A stretch of 64,000 nucleotides of DNA, taken from contig CAJJDP010000020.1 in the NCBI GenBank assembly GCA_905182995.1, forward strand, positions 561,453 through 625,452. The letters run 5' to 3'. Source of the DNA: Paramecium octaurelia (taxonomy: Eukaryota; Ciliophora; Oligohymenophorea; Peniculida; Parameciidae). Position numbers and translations under genes: made by a program. The notes under the pieces were generated by a model. The model ran no database searches. It had not been told where the DNA came from and saw only the letters and a list, made by a program, of their open reading frames with translations. Positions 37,839-49,903 of this stretch are shown here, piece after piece (the stretch's first letter is position 1; each line of letters begins with the position of its first letter).

Positions 37839-40800
37839 AACCAGCTAAACTCAATAGAAATACCATAATAAAATAAGCAAAATTAGATGAACTATTTGTG
37901 GCTGACTTAGTACCTTCACTTTGTTACATATAAGGTAGAAGTTAGATAGTTTAAATATTATTTTCCAAAAATGCCCCTTAATAATTTTTAATTTTTTATG
38001 GAGTAGAAATTTGAATCTAAACAACAGGATTTTCTGCATTGTTCAAAAATTTGATCTCAATTAACAGAGATTGAGGATTCAACTATGTGATATTTGAATT
38101 GTATTCAATTAATGAATTATTAAATTACAGATTGATCATGGAAGATAAATTACCATCAATGACTACATCTTAATTGAAATCTAAGTAACAGTATCTCTTA
38201 CTATTGAAATACTTATCTTTGGGATCAGATTTCAACATAAAATTAATCGGATTGATAACGACGCAAGTTGGATTGCATATGAATCCTTCCTCTACTTTAC
38301 ACTAAGAATTGCACCCATCTCCATCAATGATATTACCATCATCGCATTATTCAATATCAACGAATATATTATCACCACAGACAGCTGTGCATTTATCATC
38401 CTTTATTTATAATCCAAATTCTTATTCACACATCTTGCAAGTCTTATCTTCTAATGTGAATCTACATTATAGACAATTTTGCGGAGAAGTGATACAGGTA
38501 AGACAACTTTAGGAGCATTGTTAGCACTCATTGTATCCATTTAAATAGTATCCATCATTACAAACTGAACAGTAACCTTAATAGCACTTCTTGCAAATAC
38601 TAGGACTGCATCTATCAGTAGAGAAATAACAATCGACACAACCATCTCTGGAGTCATTGTTTCCATCATCGCATTCTTCATTCCATTGCAATATGTTATC
38701 TCCACATTATGAATAACAAGGATGTGAAGCATTTATATTTTTATATGGCTTACAACTGATGCATTCTAATACTCCAATATCAAAATATCCTTTTCTACAT
38801 TTACATTCAAATGAATTCATTTTATCAGATGATTTAATACGAGAAATTGGACAAGTAGTACATTAATTAAATTCTTCAGATTAATTACAATATATGCATG
38901 AATAATGACATTGTTAACATTAATTTGTGTTATTTTCAAAATACCCTTAATTGCATATGCAAATTTGTTGTTTGTTTATAACTCTGTTCAATGTGATATC
39001 ACAGCTTAGACAAATTTAATCTTATTCGCAAGTGTAACAATTTGGATTACACTACTAACATATTTGTTGGTTATCTTCATAATATCCAATTTAGCATGCA
39101 CATTTACCTTTAGACAATTATCTAAATTATTGAGTATCACACTCAGTACAACGATCATATTCATAGTAACAATTAACACATAAATGATGGCATTTTTGAC
39201 AATAAATGGTCTCAACACTGTCAAAATAGCCTTATTTACATTCGCACATATTTTGAAATAATTCTCTATTAGTTAGACTATTACAACTTGTACATGACTC
39301 ATATCCGTTACAAGTGATACATTTTGAATTGCATAGAATACACTCAAGATCTTGGTTGAGATAATAGCCATTCATGCATACACATGTATTCATATTTAGG
39401 ACTTTCAATTAGTTGAGATCACATGAATCACAATTTGGATGATGAAGTTCACATGTTAAACATTATTTAGGACATTATTTTAATTTCTGACATGTCTCAT
39501 TAGATTAAGTACCCTAACAAAAGCACTTTCCTTCTTTCATTTCAAAACCATCTTTGCATTACAAACAAACTATTATATTGCATTTACCACAACCGAAGAC
39601 ACATTTATAACATTATTCATTATTATAATAGTAACCATCCAAACATTGGTAGTTGTTAAATTGGTAACTAATTTGATTTTCAAAATCCTCTTCATACTTC
39701 TAACAGACTCCATTTGAATCACATTCTTTACATCCATGATCGCACTAAAATTAAACAACATTTTAACCTTTTCAATTATTATAAAATAATCAAAGAATGA
39801 ACAGTATCCATCAAATGGTGAAAAACATCTGAATTCTAAACTGAATGTATTCAAGGAGTGAAAAAAATCCATTGTGTAATTACGATAGATATAATCAGGA
39901 AATTCTTAATTTAGTTGATAACTTGTAAACTGATGCAATGAATCAGCATAAAATTTATGTCGTTACTAGTTAAGACCTAAACCAGCAACTATTTCAAAAA
40001 AATAATCCTATGAGTTATTCTGCCAATCAATTAATAATACTGAAATCATTAATCTCAATTTTCGATGATTTGCTTTAATGTGAAATCTTTGCTAATAAAT
40101 ACCACCATTTATTTTAGTATTAAACATATAAAGATATCGATTTTCAAATTGATACCATACTAATTTCTAAATATTTATGAGTTGCATTTATTTAGTACTG
40201 ATAAGATTATTAGGATAAAACTCTTTTAGTATATATTGTGGATTCTTAAAGATACTGCCATAATCTTCGCATACATTTCCATTTTAGGTTGAATAAGAAG
40301 GACATTAATTGATGCAATTACCTTAATACCAAAGGGCACAAACTAAAGGCAATTATATTGCAGGTTCAATTTCATTCACTATGATCTAATCTATTCCCCA
40401 AGCTTAGAGGGGATCAAATATGCTATGATAACAATCTCAATTCATACTTAAATTAAGATTGTATTCCTATTACAATATCCTATTCAAAAAAGGTTTAGAG
40501 TGTTGTGTAAAATTAAATTTTCTTGCAACTTGAAAATCCAATACGTGAACAATCCAAAACAGATTTGATTAGACCAAATCTCGCAAACATTTAGGAGATT
40601 ACTAATTGAGTAGTGATAGTTCCGATTCTATAATTATTCACTTCAATTATCAATTTTGACAAATCCTAAATCATGAATCAAGATAATTACAGCTATTTCT
40701 CCGAAAAGATACAATGTGATTTCTAATTCTAAAATGCTTGTGATTGATTATTTTCTAAGCGAATATTGTATTTTATCATTAAATCTAAAAGGCCCCTGCA

Positions 40801-41662
40801 CATCTTAATCTGCTTCATAAGTTGATGATTTATAAAAAATATTAGACAAGGTATCCTTTATATAATCATATTTTATTTAGTTCTGATTAACATCATCCAA
40901 AAATAAAGTCGATTTGCTTGCATAAGTTTTGCAAATATTTTCATAAAAATCAAAATAACCTAAAGGACAGGAATCAATGCAATCATTATTAAAATTAAAG
41001 GGTTTCGGATAAGAACAACGGCAAACATTTGACAATAATTAAAAATTTGGCTTACAAACTGTGCAGAACTTCTCGACTTCACATTGCAAACAGTTTATAG
41101 AGCATTTGTTTATGAAAATAAAAAAATTTTTTATTGAAAATTGAGTAGTAATATCTAGGGGTCGTATTTCAAAATAATGATTAAAATTTACAGTGTTTAA
41201 TGGTATGTTTATCTAAAAGTCCGAAAAAAATTTCAAATCCTTAAATGCTCTTGAATTACAATAGGTAAAATTTAAGTCTAAATTTTATTGAATAAATAAA
41301 TCAACATCAAAAGGGATTATATTTCCATCAAATTTAAAAAGGAAAGGCATATTTAAAATGGAATCTTGAGGGTATTAAAAAATATATAAATCAAAAATTA
41401 TTCTTACTTATGAATATCCTCTTTCTTGTGTTAGATCAAAAGATCTGGCCCAAGGTTACCCAGTGAAATCATAGAATTATTAAAAAGGAGGTACGATAGA
41501 ATCGCAAGTATAAAAAGGAGGTATAGCATTCCAACCAGTGGAAGGAAAAGTATTATCAACTAATTCTGATGAATAATATTGCCATTCTGATAATGCATAA
41601 TTTTGATTCTTAATGACGTTTATTAAGACCGAGAGGATGCAAATCTGTAAAGTTGTTGACAT
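36559..41662 (-). CDS. Giant cysteine-rich membrane protein with DUF4215 repeats, second copy type
   Basis: 1676-residue protein. Signal peptide MSTTLQICILSVLINVI, then Cys clusters (CSINCLQCEVEKFCTVC), a long furin-like array and two DUF4215 repeats (CGDNILQWNEECDDGNNDSR and CGDNIFVDIEQCDDGNIIDG). It ends in a multi-pass hydrophobic domain (FAYFIMVFLLSLAGFSFITG, INILSVLSVFAITYCTF and others) and a basic tail. Introns at 40667-40691, 40423-40447 and 39745-39767 give exactly 1677 codons. The architecture matches the protein at 16126-21361, so the two are homologues. An upstream in-frame Met at 41698 is possible, but the signal peptide favours 41662. The gene runs through one complete duplicate copy at its 3' end. 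Surface receptor or adhesion role inferred. Confidence 0.87.
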
Positions 41663-44082
41663 GATTTTAAATAATAAATTACAATAATATATTTTCATTT
41701 CAACTTAAATTACTATAAGAGCATGCAGAATGTAGAATAATTAAGTAATGAAAAATATAAATTAAAAATCACTATATTCAATCACCATATGAGAAAGAAC
41801 TAAAATTTAGTGTGTTCAATTTTATTTAACAATTGAAATAAGATACTCAGTTATATTGAATATATAAATCAGAAGATATCACAACCCTCCTTATTGTCTT
41901 CCATCATTCCAGGATATTGTTACAAATTTTTAAATTCTTCATCTTCTTCGTCTTCATCTTCATCCTCCTAATGAATTAATAATAGTAATTACATCATCAG
42001 CAACAAACTGCTTCCTTTTTTCTCCACAGCCCAGAAATCCCTTGTTTCCTCCTTTCTTTTTGTTATTATCATCTTGATTATTGTTTTTGTTCTTTTTCCT
42101 ATAGGACTCTATTCCCATAATTAAACTATTCATTTCTGTAAGCCAAGCCTTGTCAATCATGTCTAATTTTTAGTCTTGCAAGATTTATTTGCCAATTTCT
42201 TCAAACACTGCATTAATATTGTGTCCAGTCTTGGCAGATACCACAAACCTTGTAGGGATATTAAATTTCTCAAGAGACTTCCACTTTGAAAACACTTTGT
42301 CTTAATTTTAAGCTTCAATCAAATCGCTCTTATTTGCTACCACAACCTTCTTAGATGTCAACATACTGAAAGATCTTTGCTTTTCACAATATTCTGATAT
42401 ATATTTAATGGGTTCTTCGAGACCTTTATATGAATCGTTTTGATTGCCATCGAAAACAAAGATATAACCATAAATCTACTTATCGAAGTCCAGGATGTTC
42501 TTTTATTCCTCTTTGAATCTTTATTGTCTATTTTCCAGTGTCCCAAAATAAATGTTTGTCTTTAGGAAATCACTTTCTCTGACTAAATCAGGATGATTAG
42601 TTGGGAATCTAAGGTTGTGTAAATTTGCAATACATATCCTCAATTATGAATACAACATATTAGGGATCAGTTGGACTGCAATTTAAATCATGAACTTTCT
42701 TATAACGACGAATATCNTTTAAAATGGAATCTTGAGGGTATTAAAAAATATATAAATCAAAAATTATTCTTACTTATGAATATCCTCTTTCTTGTGTTAG
42801 ATCAAAAGATCTGGCCCAAGGTTACCCAGTGAAATCATAGAATTATTAAAAAGGAGGTACGATAGAATCGCAAGTATAAAAAGGAGGTATAGCATTCCAA
42901 CCAGTGGAAGGAAAAGTATTATCAACTAATTCTGATGAATAATATTGCCATTCTGATAATGCATAATTTTGATTCTTAATGACGTTTATTAAGACCGAGA
43001 GGATGCAAATCTGTAAAGTTGTTGACATGATTTTAAATAATAAATTACAATAATATATTTTCATTTCAACTTAAATTACTATAAGAGCATGCAGAATGTA
43101 GAATAATTAAGTAATGAAAAATATAAATTAAAAATCACTATATTCAATCACCATATGAGAAAGAACTAAAATTTAGTGTGTTCAATTTTATTTAACAATT
43201 GAAATAAGATACTCAGTTATATTGAATATATAAATCAGAAGATATCACAACCCTCCTTATTGTCTTCCATCATTCCAGGATATTGTTACAAATTTTTAAA
43301 TTCTTCATCTTCTTCGTCTTCATCTTCATCCTCCTAATGAATTAATAATAGTAATTACATCATCAGCAACAAACTGCTTCCTTTTTTCTCCACAGCCCAG
43401 AAATCCCTTGTTTCCTCCTTTCTTTTTGTTATTATCATCTTGATTATTGTTTTTGTTCTTTTTCCTATAGGACTCTATTCCCATAATTAAACTATTCATT
43501 TCTGTAAGCCAAGCCTTGTCAATCATGTCTAATTTTTAGTCTTGCAAGATTTATTTGCCAATTTCTTCAAACACTGCATTAATATTGTGTCCAGTCTTGG
43601 CAGATACCACAAACCTTGTAGGGATATTAAATTTCTCAAGAGACTTCCACTTTGAAAACACTTTGTCTTAATTTTAAGCTTCAATCAAATCGCTCTTATT
43701 TGCTACCACAACCTTCTTAGATGTCAACATACTGAAAGATCTTTGCTTTTCACAATATTCTGATATATATTTAATGGGTTCTTCGAGACCTTTATATGAA
43801 TCGTTTTGATTGCCATCGAAAACAAAGATATAACCATAAATCTACTTATCGAAGTCCAGGATGTTCTTTTATTCCTCTTTGAATCTTTATTGTCTATTTT
43901 CCAGTGTCCCAAAATAAATGTTTGTCTTTAGGAAATCACTTTCTCTGACTAAATCAGGATGATTAGTTGGGAATCTAAGGTTGTGTAAATTTGCAATACA
44001 TATCCTCAATTATGAATACAACATATTAGGGATCAGTTGGACTGCAATTTAAATCATGAACTTTCTTATAACGACGAATATC
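41352..44082. repeat. 1365-bp direct duplication around a single N (assembly overlap)
   Basis: 41352-42716 and 42718-44082 are identical by eye and joined by one N at 42717. The unit spans most of the GTPase gene, the intergenic region and the first codons of the giant Cys-rich gene. Copy one therefore holds a truncated GTPase (41869-42716). Copy two holds a truncated Cys-rich 5' end (42718-43028). The real locus is expected to have one copy. Confidence 0.9.
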
Positions 44083-44244
44083 ATCATCTGTTTCTTCATA
44101 TTATGGTTCAAATGAGTTATTAACAAATTAATTGACAATGGCTGTCTTACCTACTCCCTTTGGCCCAAGAACAGCAATTCTGATGATGGGTAAAACCTTT
44201 TTCTTCAAAGCTTCAACATCTACATCATTACTTTTTTTTGCCAT
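43235..44244 (-). CDS. Ras-like small GTPase with CaaX box, degenerate switch II
   Basis: 319-residue GTPase. P-loop GPKGVGKTAIVNQF, then ANKSD (G4 NKxD) and SAKTG (G5). The G3 region reads IYFGTLENRQQRF instead of DxxGQE, so the usual switch II aspartate and glutamine are absent. A Lys/Asn-rich insert follows (KKNKNNNQDDNNKKK), then an acidic stretch and the C-terminus EGCDIF, a plausible prenylation (CaaX) box. Introns at 43975-43999 and 43334-43358 give exactly 320 codons. If the last intron is not removed the protein ends early in INSLGG without a CaaX box. Reduced hydrolysis and membrane anchoring are inferred. A truncated duplicate lies at 41869-42716. Confidence 0.85.
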
Positions 44245-44331
44245 AATAATATTTATTATTTCGTATGCGAGTATAACTCTTATTGATATTTATATTAAGT
44301 TAATTTAGCAAAATATAAATATATTAGGATT

Positions 44332-45414
44332 TCAACATGTTTGTCTCTCCACAAATGCCTTGTTTATTACATTCCATATCTTGGAATGCAGAAAACAAAA
44401 AGTAGTCCCTCCTCTTTTATTTTAGGTTGTCATCCTGTTTAAATCTGACATGCAAACATAAGGCAATGCACTTTACACTGAAATTCCGAATTTGGAATGG
44501 TCCTTTGTATATTTAAATTTGTAACCCTATAAAATAGTGTTATTATTCTACATTATGATTTCTATAAATATTGCTATAACTCTGATAAGTCTATGAGCAA
44601 GAGGGTTCTTATAATCCTCCAGTTCCATTTCCCCATGTTTCCATCACTAAGCCAACCTTTAGATTAGGTGCCACAATATTAGCATAGAAGTCTTCCACTA
44701 AATTTTGGTTCTTCGAAATCACAAGTATACTCAAACCATTCTTACTCTTGACTTGTTTAGACCCACTTTAGGCTGGAATATTTCTAGAATTATTTCTTAA
44801 AGCAAAAATATTAGGGTAGGTTGACTCAAATGTACTAATTTCATTAGCCTTTTGAGTTAGGGTTTAAGCAATGATATATTGCTCTGCTACTATATTAATT
44901 TAAGAGGTTGTCATGGTTACACAAAAATAATGTTGTCCATTCACATTTGCACTGCTTGGCATTCAAGGTATTATATTACTAAAATCTAAACTATTTAATT
45001 TTACCTTTGACTTTCATCAAAAACAGGGAATTATGGTGTAGAATGGTTAATTATGAATCCCTATCCACTGGAAGAGGCGGATAATATGCCTTTGGAATGA
45101 GCTCTGTCAGAAATAGTTGATTTTCCATAAGGTTAATCATTCCATACTACATTCATAGTTGTACTCGATGTAAATGAGATTTACCCCACAGTTCTTTATA
45201 AGGGTGAGGTACGGTCCCTTAAATCATCACTCATTAGGTTCATGGCAGAACAATCATTTTGTGAATCGCAATAATAATATTCAAATCCACTATATGGTAT
45301 GGCAGAATCAGCAGGCAATTTGAAAATCAACCACCAATCCACCTATGTTCCTGTTGAACTTAAACAACTTTGGCTGAAAACCTATAATACTAGAACTAAC
45401 AAAATGATTTTCAT
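44332..45414 (-). CDS. DNase II family endonuclease with one internal TGA
   Basis: Homologue of acid DNase II (lysosomal DNA degradation). Signal peptide MKIILLVLVLQVFSQSC, then VDWWLIFKLP and the two catalytic-type His motifs RAHSKGILS with IINHSTPQFP, and KDHSKFGISV. GQHYFC, PYVCMSDLNRM and KRGGTTFCF are also present. Introns of 26 and 25 nt give 344 codons, close to family length (about 350-360). One TGA remains in frame at 44963-44965, between IIP and MPSSANVNGQ, where no intron fits. It could be a sequencing error, a polymorphism, a recent pseudogene or read-through. Both active-site regions are otherwise intact. Annotate as functional only with caution. Confidence 0.75.
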
Positions 45415-46394
45415 TGTAACAATTATCGACGAACTATCTTAATTTTTTTATGTGATATCATTATATCTGTGGACTGACGCACTTTTTACATTATGCAATA
45501 AATTTAACACTTTATATCATTCTACATTAATAATGCAATAAAATAATTTAATTTATATAACTTATAGAATTCAAATCCAAAAAATTTTTGTAATTTTATA
45601 GTTTTCATACTTTTTTATTCATATAAATTCTCCTCTAAATATTTCCCAAAAATTGGAAATTTACTATACTTTCAAGAACCTTGAGTCAAATTTCCTTTAA
45701 AACGTATTTTATTTATCCAAAATACTCTTCAAATGTTATTAAATAGACAAAAAATTTCTTAGTATATTACCATTACCAAAGATTGAATATCTATCGAGGA
45801 GATTAATACTAATCAAATTATTTGTTTTTCTCATCGTAGTTCATGGAATGATAGACAAAATATCTTTTTACCTATAAAAGTGATAGCACATATTCACATC
45901 ATATAATGAATTAAATAATTCCTTAATTAAATAATTATCTCATTCTAAAATCAATCAGAAAATGAAAGTATATCTACATCGAATTTTCTTATTTTCTAAA
46001 AGTAAATTTATTAAGACATGAGTTAATAGAGAAATATTGGTATGATTAAATATTCTAACTTTTGAGAAGTATGAATAGAAAACCTATATTCAAAGATAAG
46101 GTTCTGTTTGATAATAATAGTCTATTTTTTGTTTGATTATTTATAATCTTTAAGTAGAACGATGATATCAAATAAGTTAAATAGGTTTGTTAATCAGTTT
46201 TTAAAGGTATTATAGAGTTAGGATGTATATTTGATCAATTTCAAAGGACAATTTTGGAGTGAGAATGAAAATAGATGATTATTTTAAGTAAATTGAATAT
46301 AAATTTTATTGATTATATTTATAAAAATTTGTCAGTTAATCGAACAATCATGTAAAGAAAAATAGAATGCTATAATAAAGGACTTTTTACTTCA
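45415..46394. other. AT-rich divergent intergenic region
   Basis: About 980 bp between divergent genes (DNase II and the Aurora-like kinase). No TGA-free frame of note, no tRNA or repeat seen. Expected to contain both promoters. Confidence 0.45.
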
Positions 46395-47895
46395 ATGGCT
46401 CAATTTGAACTTAAACAAAGATCTAATGGTAAGACTAGTTTAGGAACTGGATCTTTTGGAACTGTTAATTTGGCGTAACATCTTAAATCATCATCTCTTT
46501 ATGCAATAAAATCAATTTAATAAAGCAATATCTAAACTCCATATGAATAGGAAGGAGTGGAAAGAGAAATTAAAGTTCATTTAAAGTGTCATCATCCAAA
46601 TATAATAAATTTGTACGATAGCTTCATTGAGCATGGAAACGTATATATGGTATTAGAGTATGCTGAAAATGGAAACCTATATAATTATGTGCAAAGGAAG
46701 AAGAGATTAGATGAAAAAGAAGCCTGCAAGTACTTTATACAAACTTGCAAAGCCTTATAATATCTGCATGAAATGAATGTGTTCCATAGAGATATCAAAG
46801 TAATCAATGAGATAAATATATTTAGCCTGAAAATTTGTTATTGGATAGTAATAACGATATCAAATTGTGTGATTTCGGATGGTGTGCAGAGAACATTCAT
46901 CTTAAAAGAAAGACCTTCTGTGGAACCTACGAGTACATGGCCCCAGAGATTGTCTCCGACTTGCCCTATGACTTTAAGATTGATATTTGGTCAGTTGGAG
47001 TATTGCTGTATGAATTATTGCATGGTTATGCACCATTCAAAGGCAAGGAGTACAAAGAAATTGCTGCTAATATAAAGAGTGGCTTAATACGTTATTCCAG
47101 TTCTATCAACTCAGATGCCTAGGAACTTATTAAGAACATCTTATAAAAAGATCCATCCTAGAGATTATCTTTCAAAGATATTTATCAATCTCCATTTGTT
47201 CAGAGATGCTATCCTCAATAAGGATGTAATAATGTTATACAAATATTATAATAGAACTTAAGATTTCTTTGTCCCCAAGGTCTAGTTTTTCAGTTGATTA
47301 AAACTCAATCTAAAAATATCAATCTCCTTTGATTAGTCATAAATAATAACCAATTGGTAGATTGAACTAAACCAATGGGAATAATCTGAATAATTCTTCA
47401 TCCTTGAGTATCAAATCTCCTAATATATCAAAAACAAGAGTGGATTCAAAGAAATAATCAAATAATATATTTGATGACATCAAAAAGAAGATTATTTATG
47501 AATAAACTAGTCCTTTAAGAGATGCTACCAATATGCATAAACGAAATTAGGCTAGTTTAACAAATTTGATCAAGAATTCAAACACCAAAATTACTCAAAT
47601 AAAAAGTCCTTAACCAAAAAAGATCTAATTGAGTAAATACTGCTCAAAATCAAGAAACTTCGATGAAAATGGAACTGTGAAACTATTAGATTAATTTAAA
47701 TCGATGCCATCTTTTACAATTGAAGATCAACAACATACATATGAGGAAGAAAACAGATTAAATTTAAAGACAGACAGAGTTATTAAAGGGTAAAGTTAAT
47801 AATATATAATTAGATTCAAAAAAGAATCACATCAATCTTAAGATTTAGATAAGATACTAAAAATGTATCTCAGTATGTGCAGCAGTAGACAATGA
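46395..47895 (+). CDS. Aurora-like Ser/Thr kinase with C-terminal extension
   Basis: 481 residues. Kinase domain at about 10-265: glycine loop LGTGSFGTVNLAQ, YAIKSI, EREIKVHLKCHHPNIINLYD, HRDIKPENLLLD, DFG in LCDFGWCAEN and the activation segment KRKTFCGTYEYMAPEI. FGW after DFG and FCGT..Y..PE are Aurora hallmarks. The last 210 residues are Ser/Asn/Lys-rich and apparently disordered. Introns at 46800-46825 (splitting HRDIK/PEN) and 47226-47254 give exactly 482 codons. Aurora kinases act in mitosis and ciliary disassembly; ciliates have several. PLK or a generic CAMK family are less likely. Confidence 0.85.
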
Positions 47896-48374
47896 ATTGT
47901 TGATTTTATAATTTAGTACTTTATTAATATTTATTTACTTTTTCCTTTGATATTTTTTCAAGTCATTAAATATTAATAATTGTCTTAATAACATCTAAAA
48001 TCAAATGAATTTTTGGTTTAATATTTTCTATCTAAAATTTGAATGTTAATTATTTGATATTAAATATTAAATACTTCAATGATATAAATAATTAGATAAT
48101 ACATGATTCTAAATAAATTAAATAATTCATCCTATTCAAAAGATTTATCTTTATTTTTAAGCTGAATAATTTCAAATTCCAGCAATACCAGCTACCGATA
48201 AGTAATATATTCTTTTCAATTGTTTTAAATGTCAACAATGAAATATGTCTTTATTAAGTTTAATATAATTTTTGAGTAAAAAATCCAAATTTTATTATTA
48301 ATTTGTTCCATAGATTCTATGATCAATTTAATTCTCAAGACATTTCGATTTCATTATAATAATATATAAATCGA
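47896..48374. other. AT-rich intergenic region
   Basis: About 480 bp, AT-rich, TGA in all frames, no gene or structured RNA recognised. Confidence 0.4.
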
Positions 48375-48791
48375 ATGAATATTCATGAAAGTGTTGTTGG
48401 GATGAAACCAGTTTTAGGAGTGAAAACTAGATCTATGAAAGTATGTTAGAAATAGCATGAAATGAAGGCAAAACGAGTTTATTGTCATATTTCAAAAGAA
48501 AAGAAAGCTAAGTTGATTCATACAGTACTGAAATAAAAATGCAAAATTAAGAAAGTAAAATTTCTTAAGATTTTTTAGATAGCAAAAGACCTGAATATTA
48601 ACTATGCCACTGCTAAAACGATACTACATTGTCATAAGAAAAATTTAATTAACATGGATGAATAGACAGATTCAAAAAGAGCTGGGTGTACCTTAAACAA
48701 GAATGACTCTAAATTATATGTTTAAATTAAAGTGGGAGAAAAAGTAATACATCAGTATGAGTATTTTGATGCCATCAAAAGAACCCCATGA
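48375..48791 (+). CDS. Small helix-turn-helix protein
   Basis: Frame of 139 codons, or 131 if the 24-nt GT...TAG segment at 48555-48578 is an intron (in frame either way). The central part IAKDLNINYATAKTILHCHK looks like a homeodomain-like/transposase-type helix-turn-helix, with the Asn-Tyr-x-Thr-Ala-Lys-Thr pattern common in ciliate HTH proteins. The flanks are strongly basic. DNA binding is likely. Whether it is a host regulator or a domesticated transposase fragment cannot be told. No catalytic DDE region is present. Confidence 0.6.
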
Positions 48792-49338
48792 TGTTATTTA
48801 TTTCTCCCTATTATACATTTACTATATATATTCAAAATGGATAATTCATGAAAATTAAAATGTCTTAATTTTGCTTAACATCCTATTAGTAAGTTTAATT
48901 GTTGCCAAATTTGGTTTCACTTAATTTCTGAAAAAATTATACTAAGGTTAACAATTTACTTAAGGATTAATAATCTAATATGAGTAATTATTAAAGTTTA
49001 GAATATCTTTTATATTAAAGGAATTATAGTGCTATAATATTCACTTGAACCATTTCCTTATAGTAATTGATTTATAGAATTGATCTTTATGGATCCAATT
49101 ATATTAATCCATTCAGAATTTGACTGAAAAGAAAAATGAGAAAATTGATCAAGATGAAATGAGAACACATATAATAATTTATATCCATCTAGAATATACA
49201 ATCTATGTTATTTTTTTATGTAACAATTGCGACATCAATGTTTAAATGTTTCAGAAACTAATAAATGCATCATAGGAATGTGTTACATAATGATTTGCAA
49301 ATCAAAAATTATTTTTATATTTTGAATTGTAATTAATT
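48792..49338. other. AT-rich intergenic region
   Basis: About 550 bp with no TGA-free frame that reads as protein and no recognisable RNA or repeat. Confidence 0.4.
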
Positions 49339-49903
49339 ATGAAGGATAATTAAAATGAATCTGAATTAATAAAAGCCAAAGTTGTCGACATCAACAATCA
49401 TGTTATAGGTAATAAATAGTGATAATTATTAATAAGATTTCATTTCTATTGATTACAAACTCTTAGCTAAAGTAATTCATCAAGCAACTTTTTTATTCGT
49501 CATCGAGAAGTAGACATTCAGAATCTTTTGTCATAAGCGTTCACAATCAAAATAATACTAACCTGGGACATTTAGCACTTGTTTTACTGGAATTGTTCTA
49601 GAATCTGAAGATTATCGTTAATGTGCTAAAAGAAAATTAATTTAAGAAACAGGATTAGACTTGGAATTGACATATCTCAACTCTTTCTATTTTGAAAGTA
49701 AGAAAAATAAAATCTGGGGATAAATATTTTATACATTTTATGATGGATAGATAATCAACTTTATCTAAGACCCTAAAGAAGTCGAAGAAATTGAGTTGAT
49801 GTCATACAAGGAAGTTGTTATTCGAGAATAGAATGGCGAGATCTTTACTCCAGAAAGCATCCAAGCGCTTCATTTTTTAAACAAAAGAGTTCTTCGCCAA
49901 TGA
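49339..49903 (+). CDS. Nudix-fold protein with degenerate catalytic box (IDI-like)
   Basis: 178 residues. VVDINNHVI, AKVIHQATFLFVIEKQTFR, FCHKRSQSKQYQPGTFST and TGIVLESEDYRQCAKRKLIQ followed by ETGLDL match Nudix/isopentenyl-diphosphate-isomerase-type proteins. The Nudix box should read G(x5)E(x7)REUxEExGU. Here REUxEE is RKLIQE, so two metal-binding acidic residues are replaced. One intron, 49409-49436, has an AAG acceptor; with it the length is exactly 179 codons. Either a non-catalytic relative or an enzyme with altered metal binding. Confidence 0.7.

Noticed and set aside
41480-43064. Two identical 72-aa ORFs as tandem gene duplicates
   Set aside because: They are the same 5' end of the giant Cys-rich gene, repeated by the assembly duplication around the N at 42717.
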